DNA from: Aegilops tauschii subsp. strangulata
Lineage: Eukaryota; Streptophyta; Magnoliopsida; Poales; Poaceae
Reading direction: 5' to 3'
DNA: 64,000 nucleotides
Assembly (NCBI RefSeq): GCF_002575655.3
Contig: NC_053041.3
Location: 375,331,054 to 375,395,053, forward strand
Below, one piece after another: positions 23,424 to 33,422 of the stretch (position 1 is its first letter; every line of letters starts with the position of its first letter). The notes beneath the pieces are model-generated. The model made no database searches and was not told where the DNA came from. It was given only the letters and a program-made list of their open reading frames with translations. Made by a program: the position numbers and the translations under genes.

Positions 23424-25458
23424 CCTTCATCTTCTCCTCCTCCGCCTTGCGAATACGGGCTTCTTCTGCACGCTCATCGCGCAGGGTCTTCAGCTCGGCT
23501 TCCAGCGCCCGGCAGCGATCCAGGGAGGCCTCGATGTCCTTCAGCGCCGCCTCGCGAGCAGCCGCTGCTTGCGCGGCGGCCTGCTTCTCCTTCTCGGAGG
23601 TTGCTGTGGCCTGGCTCAGTGCCGCCCGAAGGGACACGTCAGAATGAAGCCAGCCAGAGACTAGCTCCAGGCGCCCAGCCACCAGGTGGGGGTCGGTGCC
23701 CTGAAGGTCTTCTCGCAGCCAGGTCATCTCAGAAAGAGCGCGCTCCAAGACGTCAGGGGAGGCGGAAGGACCTGGAATCAGCGGTGCAGTGGGAGAAGGA
23801 GGAGAAGGTATCGTCACCATAGCATGGGAGACTGGGGCCCCCTGAGCCTTGGAGACCTCAGCAGCCGAGCCGGACACCGGTGCCTCCGGAGCCAGCGGGG
23901 CCACGGGGGCTGACTCCTCCCGAGGATTCTCCCCCAGGCCTCGCGAGGACGACCGAGCTGGAGAGACGTGAGCACCAACGCTGCCTTTCTCCATGGAGGG
24001 AGACGTAGCCGGAGCAGGCAGGCTGGTCCCGAGCAGCACCACCACCTCCTCCTTCCTCTTCTTTGCTGCAGGCGTCGGCCTAATTGCACAGCGGAGAAGC
24101 ATCAAGGTCAAGCAGCTGAAGCAAGAACGAAACAAGGCAAGAGCACTTACTGGTCCACCGCGGTGTAGTCCACCCTCCTCTTGCTAAGCTTGAAGCCCAA
24201 GACCCTCCCAGCCTGGGGCGCGGGCACACGGGCTTCAGGGGCAGAGGAAGGAGCAGCAGATGGGCCAGAAGCATCCCCAGGCGGCGTCGGAACAGGAGCG
24301 TCATCTTGGGAAACCAACGCCGACCTGCCCCTCGTCGGGATCACGGGAGGCTCCCCCCTCTGGAGGTCATCGGTCTCGTCGTCGTTGTCCAGCATGGTGC
24401 GGAGGAGGTCAGCCTTGCGCAAGGGGGAGGTCTCCCCCATCCCCTCGAGGGTCGCCTCCGAGTCACGCACCTCTTCTTCCTCCTCTTCCTCCTCCTTGCG
24501 AGGGTCGTCAGAAGACACCTCTACCGGCACCGTCGCAGCCGAGACTGCAGGAGGCGCTGGTGGCAGCCAAGACCTGTGCCCCGTCCTTACGGCAGAACAA
24601 GGGAACGAAGGCACTCGGCGGTTATTCCTGGTCGTCCCCGACCAAGAGGCGGAGAGCCGCAGCCAGCTCTTCGTCAGGCAAGGCTTTCGGGCTCAAGCGA
24701 AGCTTGTCTTCTTCGCCCCCAAGCTTCCATAAGGGGCGCGTACGCGCCTGAAGCGGGGCCACGCGTAGCATCAGGAATTCCCTCAGGAGCATGTCCCCTG
24801 TCACCTTCGCCGCCTTTGCGTTGCCCGGCTTCAGGTCGGCGTTCATCTTCTCCAGCACTGATGTCGCCCGGTCATCAGTGAGCTTCGCACGAGACCACCC
24901 CACGTAGGACTGGGGCATCTCTGTTGGCAGCACCAAGCGTGGGTGGACGCACTTGGCGTCCATCATGACCCACTTGCTCCTGAAGCTGTCGGCCTTCTTC
25001 CCAGCCTTCGAGATCGAGTTGGCCTTGCCGGCCACGATGAAGTTGGCGCAACCGGAGGTACGGCCGTCTTTGATGCGGAGGAAGAAGAAGTGGCGCAGCA
25101 GAGCCACGGACGGCATCATGCCGACATACGCCTCGCAGTAGAAGGCAAAGATCCACAGAAGGAGAACAGAGTTGGGATGAAGATGCAGCGCCTGCAGCCC
25201 GTAATGGCCAAGGACCTCATAGAAGAAGTCGGAGAAGGGGGAACAAGCCCCGCGACGATGCTGCTCATGAAGAAGGGGAAGAAGGTGCTTCCCACGGGCT
25301 CCGGCATGGCAGAGCCAGCCCGGAGCTCGGTCTTCCCCCTCTCGTTGCTCTCTCCCGCCGTCAGTAGGCGCGTGATGGCGAGGTTCTTCTCTGAAACATT
25401 GGGCGCATCCAGAGCCGGCTCGAACCAGGCGAGAAACCTTGACCTTCCGGGGCGCCAT
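23424..25458 (-). pseudogene. 5' part of the antisense gypsy gene, putative 'gypsy type transposon' (Transposase_28-like)
   Basis: The minus-strand frame starts MAPRKVKVSRLVRAG at 25458. The first ~280 residues include a conserved-looking block FSDFFYEVLGHYGLQALHLH, a following segment NSVLLLWIFAFYCEAYVGMM and HFFFLRIKDG, which matches what I know of the putative gypsy-type transposon family (PF04195). The frame stops near 24622 and coding resumes in a second frame to 24151 (acidic Glu run, then Pro/Ala-rich). A 71-bp intron with GTAAGT...TTAG borders (24150 to 24080) joins in frame to PTPAAKKRKEEVVV. It continues to a coiled-coil at 23424, where the copia is inserted. Function unknown; opposite to gag on the other strand. 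Confidence 0.75.
24080..24150 (-). other. Likely spliceosomal intron in the antisense gene
   Basis: On the minus strand ...GGACCA|GTAAGTGCTC begins the intron and ...GTGCAATTAG|GCCGACG ends it. Removing 71 bases keeps the frame (VDQ|PTPAAKK). A pyrimidine-rich tract precedes the acceptor. The upstream frame would otherwise stop at the donor TAA. Confidence 0.65.
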
Positions 25459-25751
25459 TGGTCGCTAATTCGTAAGGGGATGGGAGCAGATCTGGAGATT
25501 TCAGAAGCGAGGGGCGCAAAAGGGGATTTGGAGCAAGGCGGAAGAAAGCAATGAAGGCAAGCGTAGCCCGCGCCAGCCTTTTGTCAGACGGGAAGTTGCC
25601 GAGGCAGTGTGGGGAAGCGGAGACGCCCACGTCCAATCAATCGCCACGCGTCGACCAAGGCCGCAGGCTGTTGGGGCCCGCGGCGCTCTGCACTTGCCCT
25701 TTGGCCTCGCCTCGAAGCCAAGTCCGAGCACGCCTTGGGCTCGGGGGCTAC

Positions 25752-26633
25752 TATCGGTGTTCTGGGAACGGGGGTCCCCAGACTTGCCTGCCTGCGGCCC
25801 GCGGCGTGGCTCCACTCATGGCCCAGTACGACCCGTCTTCACCAACAAGTGCTCAAGACCCTCGCGAGGGGCCAAGCCTCGCGAGGCGGACGGCCCAAGA
25901 CCTCCTCGGGAGCGGCCTCACCAGGCTGGCTCGTGAGGGGCGGAGAGATCAAGGCAAGGCGAACCTCGCGAGGTTCCTACGACGTCATCCATGACGACCA
26001 AGACCAGGCGGGCGCCAGCGCGCACAGTGTCCTTGTTTCCTCTTTGGTGCTAAGGAGGCAAGCGCAGGCGAGGAGTACCGAGGCATCAGGCAAAGGTTTC
26101 CATATCGGTGCAACGAGACCAAGACCAGCAGGACGGCAGGACGGAGGTCACCGTGGAGCCCAAGACGGCGTCACCACCAGAGCCTTTGGTAGGCAAAGAC
26201 CACATTTAGTCAGGATAGCTTGTACTAGATGTTCCCTTTCAAATTGGCCGGTGTTGGCTCCCTTCCCGCTCAATATTTGGGGAGAGGACCAGGGCCTCTA
26301 TAAATAGGACTAGCCACCACAGTAGGAGGCAACTGATTAAGATCATCCTCACACTCGCCAAGCACAAGAACACCTCGCCTCAGGAGGCTACTCTTCCCAT
26401 TGTACTGTTCATCCTCAGCCCGAGAGGCAATCCACCACACCACACTGGAGTAGGGTATTACACCACAATGGTGGCCCGTACCAGTATAAATCTCGTGTGT
26501 CTTGTGTTGCGGGTTCGTCGAGCTAGGCTTTGAGATTGCGGCGAGGTTGAGGGCGTGATTAGGTAGGGGGGAATCTTCGTGCGCACCCAAGTGTTCGAAC
26601 CTCAAGGGTTTTGCCGGAACCCGAAATCCGACA
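25752..26633 (+). repeat. 3' LTR of gypsy element
   Basis: 882 bp, starting tatcggtgttctggg (the TG has become TA) and ending ccgaaatccgaca. A PPT-like ctcgggggctac precedes it. TATA box at 26299-26306. Paired with 8562-9443. Confidence 0.95.
26299..26306 (+). promoter_or_regulatory. TATA box in gypsy 3' LTR
   Basis: ctcTATAAATAggac, the same as in the 5' LTR. A transcript from here would read out into the CACTA terminus and the LINE remnant. Confidence 0.6.
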
Positions 26634-26638
26634 AAATC

Positions 26639-26951
26639 CCCATTGGTCTGGGCTGTTAACGGGTTATCGGATCCAAAACCGGACCCGACAGCTTAACAGC
26701 GGCCTGTTACGGTGGATGCCACGTGTTGGTTACCCTTGGTGAAAGCATTTCCATGACGCACCATTTATCGTCATGGAAGTGGACAATTCCATGATGATAA
26801 TTTTGGTAATGTCATGGAACACTTCTACGACAACACAAGTATGACTATCCTGATTCTGTCATAGAATCATCCTGGATGTACATGCATGACAGAAAACGTG
26901 ACCTATCGTGACAAACACGTATCATCACGAAAGTGTATTTTTTATGTAGTG
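26639..26951 (+). mobile_element. CACTA DNA transposon, right terminus
   Basis: It continues the CACTA end interrupted at 8561 and finishes ...gaaagtgtattttttatGTAGTG at 26951, whose reverse complement begins CACTACATAAAAAATACAC. The terminal 300 bp hold short repeats of the motif (g)tcatgga/gtgac and ccacgtgt-type segments. The target duplication on this side is aag (26952-26954); the partner is not in the window. Confidence 0.85.
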
Positions 26952-27500
26952 AAGACGTGTTTTGTGTCTTCTGGCCCATTTGAACATGATGGGCATATGG
27001 GCGAGACTTTCATGTGTCTATTGGCGAGCGTAACACGACATGGGAGGGTACCATGCAATGTGCGCCAGATGAAAAAATTTACCTTTGCCGGACAAGATAG
27101 CTTCCAGATCTTGCTCCAAATAGGATTCGCATTGGTTCTACCCATCCCATTTGTATGTAGCAATCTCCTCCCATGCTGTTGTTCCATTCCTCCCAATATG
27201 TCGATCGAACAGTGAACAAACCATTTTTTGTGTAGCTCCAAGCAATGAAGTCGCTCATGTCATGCATCGGAAGGGGAATCATGAGCACCCTTTGAGTGTC
27301 AATTGGGCACAAAGTTTGTCTCACCAAGTCTTCATCCCAGTAACTCGTGATTGGATCATAGACAAGTTGGAATGGATACTCTAAAATGCGCAAGATAAGC
27401 GTGAGTGCTATGTATGGCCTTCTCGTAGGGAGACGAGAGCGGGTCCATAGTGGTGTACTGATGTGGTGAATATGTGGACTCGTGTGCACTCTCTCAACCC
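26952..27500 (-). pseudogene. LINE (L1-type) fragment, RT C-terminus with zf-RVT
   Basis: The minus strand carries YWDEDLVRQTLCP and FIAWSYTKNGLFTVRSTYW (about 27360-27240, one frame). Then WKLSCPAKVNFFIWRTLHG...ICPSCSNGPEDTKHVF follows in a second frame (about 27110-26950). The last block is the zinc-binding RT-associated domain (zf-RVT) of plant LINEs, including its Cys-x2-Cys and the following His. A frameshift near 27200 separates the two. The frame is cut at 26951 by the CACTA terminus, so the CACTA landed in the LINE. Confidence 0.85.
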
Positions 27501-28479
27501 AAAGAAATTACTCACAGTCTTTGTTCAGGATAGCCACTGAGTCAAAGCTGGCTTGCTGCAATTAAAATCCACAACCCCCTTATTGATACTGATGCATAAA
27601 TAGTTAGTTATGATGTAAGCCTTGCTGAGTACATTTGTACTATTTTTTTCTTAATTTATGTTTTGCAGAGGAGACTTTAGTCTCACTAGTAGTTCCACGT
27701 GGGCTTTGACGAGTAGCTTGGGAATCCCAGACAGAGGCCTGGTTCCTATGGAGGGTCATGTAGATAGTCAGGCTTCTCAGCCTTTTTCCTTTGTAGTTGT
27801 CTGTACTCATACATGTTTATGCTTCCATTGCTTGTATGACTTTGTATGCTGGGTCATGAGACCCATGTTTGGAATATCATGCTATGTATGGCTCTTCGGA
27901 GCCTCTTAAATAAATACTTTGAGTTGTAGAGTTATGTTGTGATGACATGTTGTATCTACACATATCATGCATATTGTGTGTATGTTTTGAAATGCATTGG
28001 TATGTGTGGGATTCGACACCTAGTTATCTGCCTTTGGTAGCCTTTTCTATAGGGAAATGCCTCCTAGTGCTTCCACTGAGCCTTGGTAGTTTGCTACTGC
28101 TTCGGAACACATGGATTGACTGGCATGTATCCTTCTTTGCTCATGTGTCTGTCCCTACGGGAAAATGTTACGTGTTGTTCCTTTAAGTCCTTGTAGCTTG
28201 CTACGACTTGGGTTCATACGTTGATGATTGACACGTGCATTGATGGGCTACTTATGCCTGTCCATGTACGTTTGTGCCACCTTGGTCTATAACTAGTTAT
28301 GTCGACTTGCGTTCCCTGTCATATGGATGCTAGCATCACAATCATATACATGAGCCAAAATACGCAAACGGTCCCGGCCATGGTAAAGGTGGCAGCCGTG
28401 GGTTACCGTGCGTGATGCGACAAGTGATATGATGTGTCTTATGCTAGATCGGCATGACTTAGGATTGGGGTCTTGTGCT
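27501..28479 (+). other. Probable fragment of a long LTR, no gene
   Basis: No ORF with a recognisable domain. The sequence has the look of long gypsy/LARD LTR sequence: gatgtaagccttgctgagtac, a ttgcaggag-type tract and a late segment ccggccatggtaaaggtgg...ccgtgcgtgatgcg. Similar phrases occur in the long LTRs at 47732 and 55818, but I cannot align it as a true copy. Both ends are abrupt. Confidence 0.4.
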
Positions 28480-28960
28480 CCTCATAGGGTCATGTTCTTT
28501 GACTAGTTAGCCATTCAAGATAGGATTTGGATCGCTGGCAGATTGGAAAGGTGTGGTTGGCCAAATTGCGGTCTTTGCCCTCTTTGCAAGAGGGAGAAAG
28601 AGTCCGGGATGCACCTCTTGTTTGATTGTCGTTACACTCTATGCCTATGGAACTTGAAAAACGAGTGTCTTCACCTCAAAAACTTTGACACATCCACTTG
28701 GCACCACGACCAATCCATCAAGAAATGGTGGGTGAATCTCTTCGGCACCAACACCCAATAGAACTGATGTTCAAAAAAAACACCCAATAGAAAAGTTATG
28801 GCATCTCTCTCTATGTTCATTACTTGGACTACATGTAATGAATGGAATGTCTGTGTCTTTCGCCAAAAAAGCACGCCGCTACCTATCTTGCTCCAGTAAC
28901 ACTTTTATGTTACTCATGTCTTGTAAAACAAACAAACTCTATTCTCTTCTTAATTGATGG
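28480..28960 (+). pseudogene. LINE 3' end, zf-RVT domain, plus strand
   Basis: The frame around 28510-28761 reads IQDRIWIAGRLERCGWPNCG, then CPLCKREKESGMHLLFDCRYTLCLW, ending FGTNTQ and a stop. It is followed by a decayed ASLSMFITWTTCNEWNVCVF. These are the zf-RVT region and the tail typical of Triticeae L1-type LINEs. The 3' end is AT-rich (to about 28990) without a clear poly-A. The upstream RT and endonuclease are missing, as expected for a 5'-truncated LINE insertion. It is a different LINE copy from 26952-27500, and in opposite orientation. Confidence 0.85.
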
Positions 28961-29379
28961 ATGAGGCAAATCTTTTTCCTCTATTTTAAAATAAAAATGA
29001 TCTAAACTTTTGTGGCTTATTCTCTACTTTTGTCTTCTTTCCTTCTCTTTACAACTAGACTACAATTTTTTTTAACAATGGGTGGATTTTATTGGCTCAA
29101 AATAAAGCATAAGAGGAGACAAAACACGGTGAGTAGATACCCAGTCTCTGCATAGTTAGGATGCATGCGGCCAACACTAACGCACACAAAAACACGCAGG
29201 CAACTAGGAAAGTCATATAAGACCAAAGCTATGTATAGGCGAGAAAAAAGAAAAAGGAAACCAAAGCGATCATATTTGTGATAAGCAAACTGCAACAATG
29301 ACCAAATCCGCACCAACCATTTCATGACACCACACGGACAATGAGGTTCTTCAACAGCAACACACTAGGCTACAGTTGA
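28961..29379. other. AT-rich stretch without a gene
   Basis: About 420 bp. The part 29066-29335 (from atttttttttaacaatgggtgg to tttcatgacacc) resembles sequence that recurs in Triticeae intergenic DNA, perhaps a LINE or SINE tail, but I cannot classify it. No ORF is supported. Confidence 0.5.
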
Positions 29380-31180
29380 CACTACTGCAGGAATGCCCAG
29401 CAGTGGTGGGCGGTGCTCTCAGGGGTGCTCGCCACTGCTAACATGGCATCAGTGGCGGGCTCCCTAACCGTTATTGGTAAAGGCCAATTCGTGACGGACT
29501 TCAGGTAGCACCCGCCACTGATGAGGCACACTACCAATGGTGGGGCATCAATATTCGCCCGCCATTAGCTGGGAAATGTACCTATGGTGGTCTTTTTTCT
29601 TGCCCGCCACTAGTATGATTTTAGAAACTAAAAAAAGGATGCACCTCCTGGTGGTGGCACTCCATGGTGCGGCCCTGCCCCTACTCGGGAAGCTGGTAAG
29701 CTCGCAAGCAACATGTAGGCTGGCAACGCCTCTGACACGCTTGATCCACCATCCCGAGCCGTCTCGGTCTGCCGTTCCGCCACTCCACTTGCACGACACC
29801 GACACTCCCATAGTCGAGCAGGTTGCACATGGCCTTGGTGCCGCCATTGGAGCACCAGCATGGACCGCGCCCGCCGTTGCAGTCACATACATGTACTGGA
29901 GCACCATCGCATCTGCACAGACAGAGGCAAGTAGGGTTGGTTGATGCAACATGCGAAGGAGACAATCGGTGATTTGGTCTCATTAGGAGGAGAGGGGGGA
30001 GAGGCCGCGCTGAAATGTGCTTGGTGCCAGCAGAGATGGACGAAGGCGGCCGGAATTAACCAGTGACGACGGAGGCAAAAATGGGATCTGAGCTTCGAGC
30101 GAGATAGAGAGAGAGAGATCGTGGGAGAGAAGTGGATGTGACCAGTGACTACTGGCTCCTATCCTCTCCACTAATCATACAAAACGCGAATGGGTGTGGA
30201 CGTGTGGATGGGAGTCGCGTCATCAATCTGTGGGTGTGTCATTTCGACCAATCAGAAGGAATCATTTTGTCCACACCAGATTGCGGAACTACCTATGGTG
30301 TGCTCTAGATCACGCCCGCCACTACTACTTGTGTTCCCAGTGGTCGGCGAGCCAGTCCGTCCGCCAATGTTATATTTTCTCCTTTTCACCAACCAGTTCC
30401 CACTATTGCCATTTAGTAAATAACAAAATAAATTAATTACTCTGCGACTTTTCCATGATTGGCACCTAGTGCATAACACAATAAGCGGTAAGGGTGGGAA
30501 AGTCGTAGATGTATTTAAGGCTTCAAGTGGATTTCCTCCATTACTTTCAGGTATATCTACTATATTTCAGTCTTTAACTGGATTTACCTACATTAAATAC
30601 CTAGAAATCTATTATGTGCGATAAAAATATCTAATGAACAGTAACAAATGCCAAACTCTTACATAAAACTTTAAATGTTGTACCTTTAAGGTCGAAAATT
30701 TCTTGGTTCGTAAGACTAAACCTAAAACACTAAAACCCTTGCATAAAAAAGGGCAGAAAAAATTCAAGTTGCCGGCACAAAAAAAGCGCCCGCCACTGGT
30801 AGGAAAAAGTTAACAATGGTGGGCATAAAAAGGTACTAGTGGCGGGCACAAAACCATGCCCGTAACTGGTACTTTTGGACAGATTTTCCACGTGACAAAA
30901 AACTCCAATGATGGGCTCGTATTGCTGCCCATCACTAGTAACTCAAGTAGCAGCGGTGGGAGCGGTTCTGTACCCACCACTGATATTATTTGTCCCACGA
31001 CATATCTGGACAACTATTACCAGTGATAGAGGCAAAATTGTGCCCGCCACTGGTAAAATAATAGCAGTGGTCGGCATAGTTTTGTGCCCACCACTCTTAA
31101 TTTGTCAGATTATCAGTGGCAGGCGCTAGACTGCGTCTGCCACTAATGTGAGCCCACCAATAAGACTTTCCTCAGTAGTG
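29380..31180. mobile_element. Compact CACTA-like non-autonomous element
   Basis: Termini are CACTACTGCAGGAATG at 29380 and, on the other strand, CACTACTGAGGAAAG at 31180. Both ends are packed with short subterminal motifs in both orientations (cagtggcgggc, gcccgccactg, cccaccactg): at least eight in the first 250 bp and more than ten in the last 400 bp. Length is 1801 bp and no transposase is encoded. The flanks are tga and aag, so the expected 3-bp duplication is not conserved. The centre (29640-30160) is GC-richer and described separately. Confidence 0.85.
29640..30160 (-). other. Possible captured gene fragment inside the CACTA-like element
   Basis: On the minus strand the segment begins with a CT-repeat leader (ctctctctctatctcgc near 30110) like a plant 5' untranslated region. 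A Cys-rich open frame follows from ATG at 29983 to 29681 (LCRCDGAPVHVCDCNGGRG...), overlapped by another open frame (29952-29548) on the same strand. The sequence is GC-rich compared with the rest of the element. I do not recognise the protein, and the two frames cannot both be real. Capture of a host 5' end is inference from composition and layout only. Confidence 0.3.
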
Positions 31181-31499
31181 AAGGAAGTAAAAAAAGATCC
31201 ACAAAGTAATCAAAAGCAATATCTTTTAAATTCCCTTAATTATTTCATAGTGCTCTTTTACAACGAATGATTGGGCATGCCACAAAGGTAGTTGTTTAAC
31301 ATACATATCCATGTCTATAAGAAAAGCAAAACTAATAAACAATGCATTGCGGTTATTGTCTCTTAATTTTTTTTCACTACCTAGGCCAACATGCTAAGAG
31401 ACAATGCATGCCCTCGGACTGACTAGTGGTATTTCTTATTAACCCTCTTTCACATCATTTATTGCAGTGTCAGATAAGATTTTTTTCTTAGGTGGTGAT
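31181..31499. other. Intergenic stretch, no gene
   Basis: AT-rich, no supported ORF. A small inverted pair (gcattgcggttattgtctctta near 31344 and taagagacaatgc near 31395) could fold as a hairpin with an approximately 30-base loop. I attach no function to it. Confidence 0.5.
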
Positions 31500-32409
31500 T
31501 GTTGGATTTTGCTAGTAGGCTTTTGGCCCAAAGCCCAACTAAAATATGAAATTCTCATGGCTCAATCATGCATGGTTATGTGTGGTGTGAGTGGGACAAA
31601 TGTTTAGTCCCATACTTCTAGTTGAGTGTGAGTTGCACCACTTTATAAGGAAAGCTCTTCTACCACGTGTATGAGAATGAGAAGTTGAGACCTATACATG
31701 CGCTCCTTCTCCCCGCTCGCCTCGCCACGACATGACGAGTTTCGGGAATGAGCCAGCCAAGGACAAACTATGCATGTTATCAATATTTTTGCTGCTCAGA
31801 AAAATGACCGAGTCACTAATAAATAATTAAGGGGATGGTTAATTACTCGGCCATTTCTGATTCTTTTAGACTGTGGGGCTGTTTCCGACTTTAACGTGGG
31901 GTTTACCCCACGACCTACCCGACTTGCACTATATAGATAGACAAATGCCTACCCTACACCATTCAAGAACATTGCGCCACCAACCAAGTCTTCTCCATTC
32001 CTCCTTCCAGCGTGCACCGCAAGAAGGGACAACAGACCTCCGAAACCCTGCCTCTCGTGATCCTTTACGGGAGAGGGGCGATCAGGTTTTTGGGGAGCGC
32101 ACTCGCACGACTGTTGGCAGCGATGACTTCCTCAACGACAACTTCTTCCCCGACCTCAGCAACCTCTTCATCAACGACATGCGCGATACATCAACGCCAG
32201 CTGTTCTGCTCCCGCTGCACCATATGTGATTCTGTCCTCCTTGTTTGAGATCGTGCTGGAATTCTTGTTTCTAGTATGTGCCTTAGATTTGATCTAATTC
32301 ATCTACTATGCTAGTCCGCATGATTAGTTCAATTTCCTTTATTGTCGTCATGACTTATTTACTATTTATTAGGATTAAATCTCGTAGTAATTTGGTCATA
32401 TATTCAACA
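31500..32409 (+). repeat. 5' LTR of the 31500 copia element
   Basis: 910 bp. TATA-like tatataga at 31930-31937. It is followed by a decayed primer-binding site (aaaaatctgattatagg, 32414-32430) and gag coding. It is diverged from the other LTR by many substitutions and some indels, so this is an old insertion. Confidence 0.85.
31930..31937 (+). promoter_or_regulatory. TATA-like box in copia LTR
   Basis: gcacTATATAGAtagac upstream of a GC-richer transcribed part. The partner LTR has ttatatagatagg at 40073-40085. Confidence 0.5.
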
Positions 32410-32429
32410 ATCCAAAAATCTGATTATAG

Positions 32430-32558
32430 GCGATTTACTCTGAGTTGTTTTGCTGCGCATTTGAAGCCTCCTACCTTCAAGGGGGTGCAATATAAGAGGT
32501 GGCGCACGAAAGCAGTTTACTGGTTTCAGACTATGTACTGCTATGATGCCACTAGTTT
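32430..32558 (+). pseudogene. N-terminal gag stub of the copia element
   Basis: Plus-strand frame with HLKPPTFKGVQYKRWRTKAV and YWFQTMYCYDAT, the N-terminal part of a copia gag. It is cut at about 32558 where minus-strand gypsy gag begins. The remainder of gag, protease and integrase is absent. Confidence 0.7.
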
Positions 32559-33203
32559 GCCATTGTGAATGATTTGCCATAATATTATCAAGCAATTTAG
32601 TAGCTTCACCCAATGTAATCTCCATAAAAGTACCACCCGCGGCGGAATCTAAAAGATTTCTAGAAACAAAATTCAATCCCACATCAAAAAATTGTATGCT
32701 CATCCACAAATTTAAACCATGAGTAGGGCAATTTCTTATCATCAATTTTATCCTTTCACAAGATTGGGCAACATGTTCATGCGCAAGTTTCTTAAAATTC
32801 ATAATTTGATTTCTAAGGGAAATAATTTTCGCTGGAGGAAAATACTTAGTGATAAAAGCATCTTTGCACTTGTCCCAAGAATCAATACTATTTCGTGGCA
32901 AAGATGAAAACCAATTTTTTGCACGATCCCGCAAAGAGAAAGGGAATCATTTTAATTTCGCAATATCATTGTCCATATCTTTTTTTTATTTTGCATATCA
33001 CACAATTCTACGAAAGTGTTTAGATGGGACGCGGCATCCTCATTAGGATTACCGAAAAATTATTCTTTCATAACAAGATTCAACAAAGCGGCATTAATAT
33101 CATAAGACTCCACACTAGCGGTAGGAGGAGCAGTCGGAGTACTAATAAAATCATTATTATTAGTATTAGAAAACTCACACTATTTGGTATTTTCTTGAGA
33201 CAT
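32559..33203 (-). pseudogene. gypsy gag, broken
   Basis: It starts MSQENTK (33203) followed by a stop. A later frame (from 32934) has RAKNWFSSLPRNSIDSWDK, CKDAFITKYFPPAKI and LGEATKLLDNIMANHSQW, a typical retrotransposon gag domain (PF03732-like). At least one frameshift (near 32935) and stops are present. It ends at the junction with copia gag. Confidence 0.85.
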
Positions 33204-33422
33204 TGCAACTACGCAAACAAGATCACAAGCAAACAAAAGATCAAACAAGAAAAAGGCAAATGGAAAATATTTTTGTATTTTTCTGAAAGAAATTACAAGT
33301 GGGGCAGATGAAAATGAGAGGCAAATGGAAAATAAAGTAAATGCAAGGAGATGAAAGTTTATGCGTAGGTACTTGATAGATGTTGATGATGTCTCCTCGG
33401 CAACGGCACCAGAAATTCTTCC

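Larger units (their letters stand above)
8562..26633 (+). mobile_element. Ty3-gypsy LTR retrotransposon, non-autonomous, with nested copia
   Basis: Two direct LTRs of exactly 882 bp (8562-9443 and 25752-26633) are flanked by the 5-bp TSD aaatc (8557-8561 and 26634-26638). Inside are a primer-binding site, a gag-protease pseudogene, an RT remnant, a noncoding spacer, a large antisense gene and a PPT (ctcgggggctac, about 25740-25751) before the 3' LTR. A copia element (14707-23423) is nested in the antisense gene. Without it the element is about 9.35 kb. There is no intact integrase, RNase H or RT, so any past movement needed proteins from a related element. Confidence 0.95.

Noticed and set aside
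31344..31410. Hairpin that could be a microRNA precursor
   Set aside because: The stem is short and interrupted, there is no known mature sequence, and the surroundings are TE debris.
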